From CAZXDS01 sp964639525 (GTDB lineage: Bacteria; Bacteroidota; Ignavibacteria; Ignavibacteriales; Melioribacteraceae), in assembly GCA_964639525.1 (NCBI GenBank), contig CAZXDS010000199.1, forward strand, positions 1-6,128: DNA of 6,128 nucleotides, written 5' to 3'. Positions 6,085-6,128 of this stretch are shown here, one piece after another. How positions within the stretch are numbered: position 1 is the stretch's first letter; every line of letters begins with the position of its first letter. A program made the position numbers and the translations under genes. The notes beneath the pieces are model-generated. The model did no database searches, was not told the origin of the DNA, and saw nothing but the letters and a program-made list of their open reading frames with translations.

Positions 6085-6128
6085 TTACCACAACCACCCA
6101 AAAACTCCTGCAGTAAATAATGCATAAA
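6085..6128 (-). CDS. Possible C-terminal end of a convergent gene, cut by the window edge
   Basis: Read on the minus strand, one frame gives YALFTAGVFGWLW and then TAA (6087-6085). This resembles the hydrophobic, aromatic-rich end of a membrane protein. It would be convergent with the CapA-like gene, with an 18-base gap. Only 13 residues are visible, and a + strand ATG at 6120 starting another gene is an equal alternative. Confidence 0.25.
   Translation of the reverse strand, partial: YALFTAGVFGWLW

Noticed and set aside
6065..6088. Alternating AATTAC / GTAATT repeats after the CapA-like gene as a bidirectional terminator
   Set aside because: The stems are 6 bp and AT-rich with no T-run, so they are too weak to call.
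1..6128. CRISPR array, insertion sequence, tRNA or phage module
   Set aside because: I saw no regularly spaced direct repeats, transposase motifs, terminal inverted repeats, CCA-ended cloverleafs or phage structural genes.

Overview
The window is AT-rich and every well-supported gene lies on the + strand. Three things point to the Bacteroidota/Chlorobi/Ignavibacteriota group. There is a 60-residue histone H1-like (Hc1) protein of the type common there. Several genes start without a Shine-Dalgarno sequence behind A-rich leaders. The membrane-bound CCG-domain Fe-S oxidoreductase is of a kind found in anaerobic or facultative lineages. Because two genes do have clear Shine-Dalgarno sequences (AGGAG and AGGAGG), I lean towards an Ignavibacteria-like organism rather than a classical flavobacterium. 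This placement is inference, not proof.

Left part (1-1639): about 127 bases of leader carry a perfect 9-bp inverted repeat. An alpha/beta-hydrolase gene (128-955) follows, and bioY (964-1542), the substrate-binding membrane component of a biotin ECF transporter, lies 8 bases after it. The ribosome binding site of bioY overlaps the hydrolase stop codon, so the two are very probably co-transcribed and translationally coupled. No ECF ATPase or T-component gene is in view. An AT-rich spacer of 97 bases follows.

Middle part (1640-4300): a small ASCH-domain protein is followed after 29 bases by a 667-residue membrane protein. That protein fuses a b-type cytochrome-like domain, two [4Fe-4S] ferredoxin sites and two CCG (HdrB/D-like) domains. 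Its architecture is that proposed for ETF:(mena)quinone oxidoreductases, which would pass electrons between reduced electron-transfer flavoprotein (from beta-oxidation) and the quinone pool. No etfAB is in the window. Thirty bases further on lies the Hc1-like protein with the strongest ribosome binding site in the window, closed by a good rho-independent terminator at 4249-4300.

Right part (4301-6128): a 108-residue protein of unknown function stands alone, followed by a 222-base spacer with no convincing gene. Next is a CapA-family (PGA_cap) metallophosphatase-like protein with an N-terminal membrane anchor. The last 44 bases could hold the C-terminal end of a convergent minus-strand gene, but the evidence is slim.

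This looks mostly like ordinary housekeeping and accessory chromosome. I see no mobile element, CRISPR array, RNA gene or phage gene. The observations most worth following are the hydrolase-bioY pairing with an altered BioY motif, the orphan EMO-like oxidoreductase, and the uncharacterised 108-residue protein.
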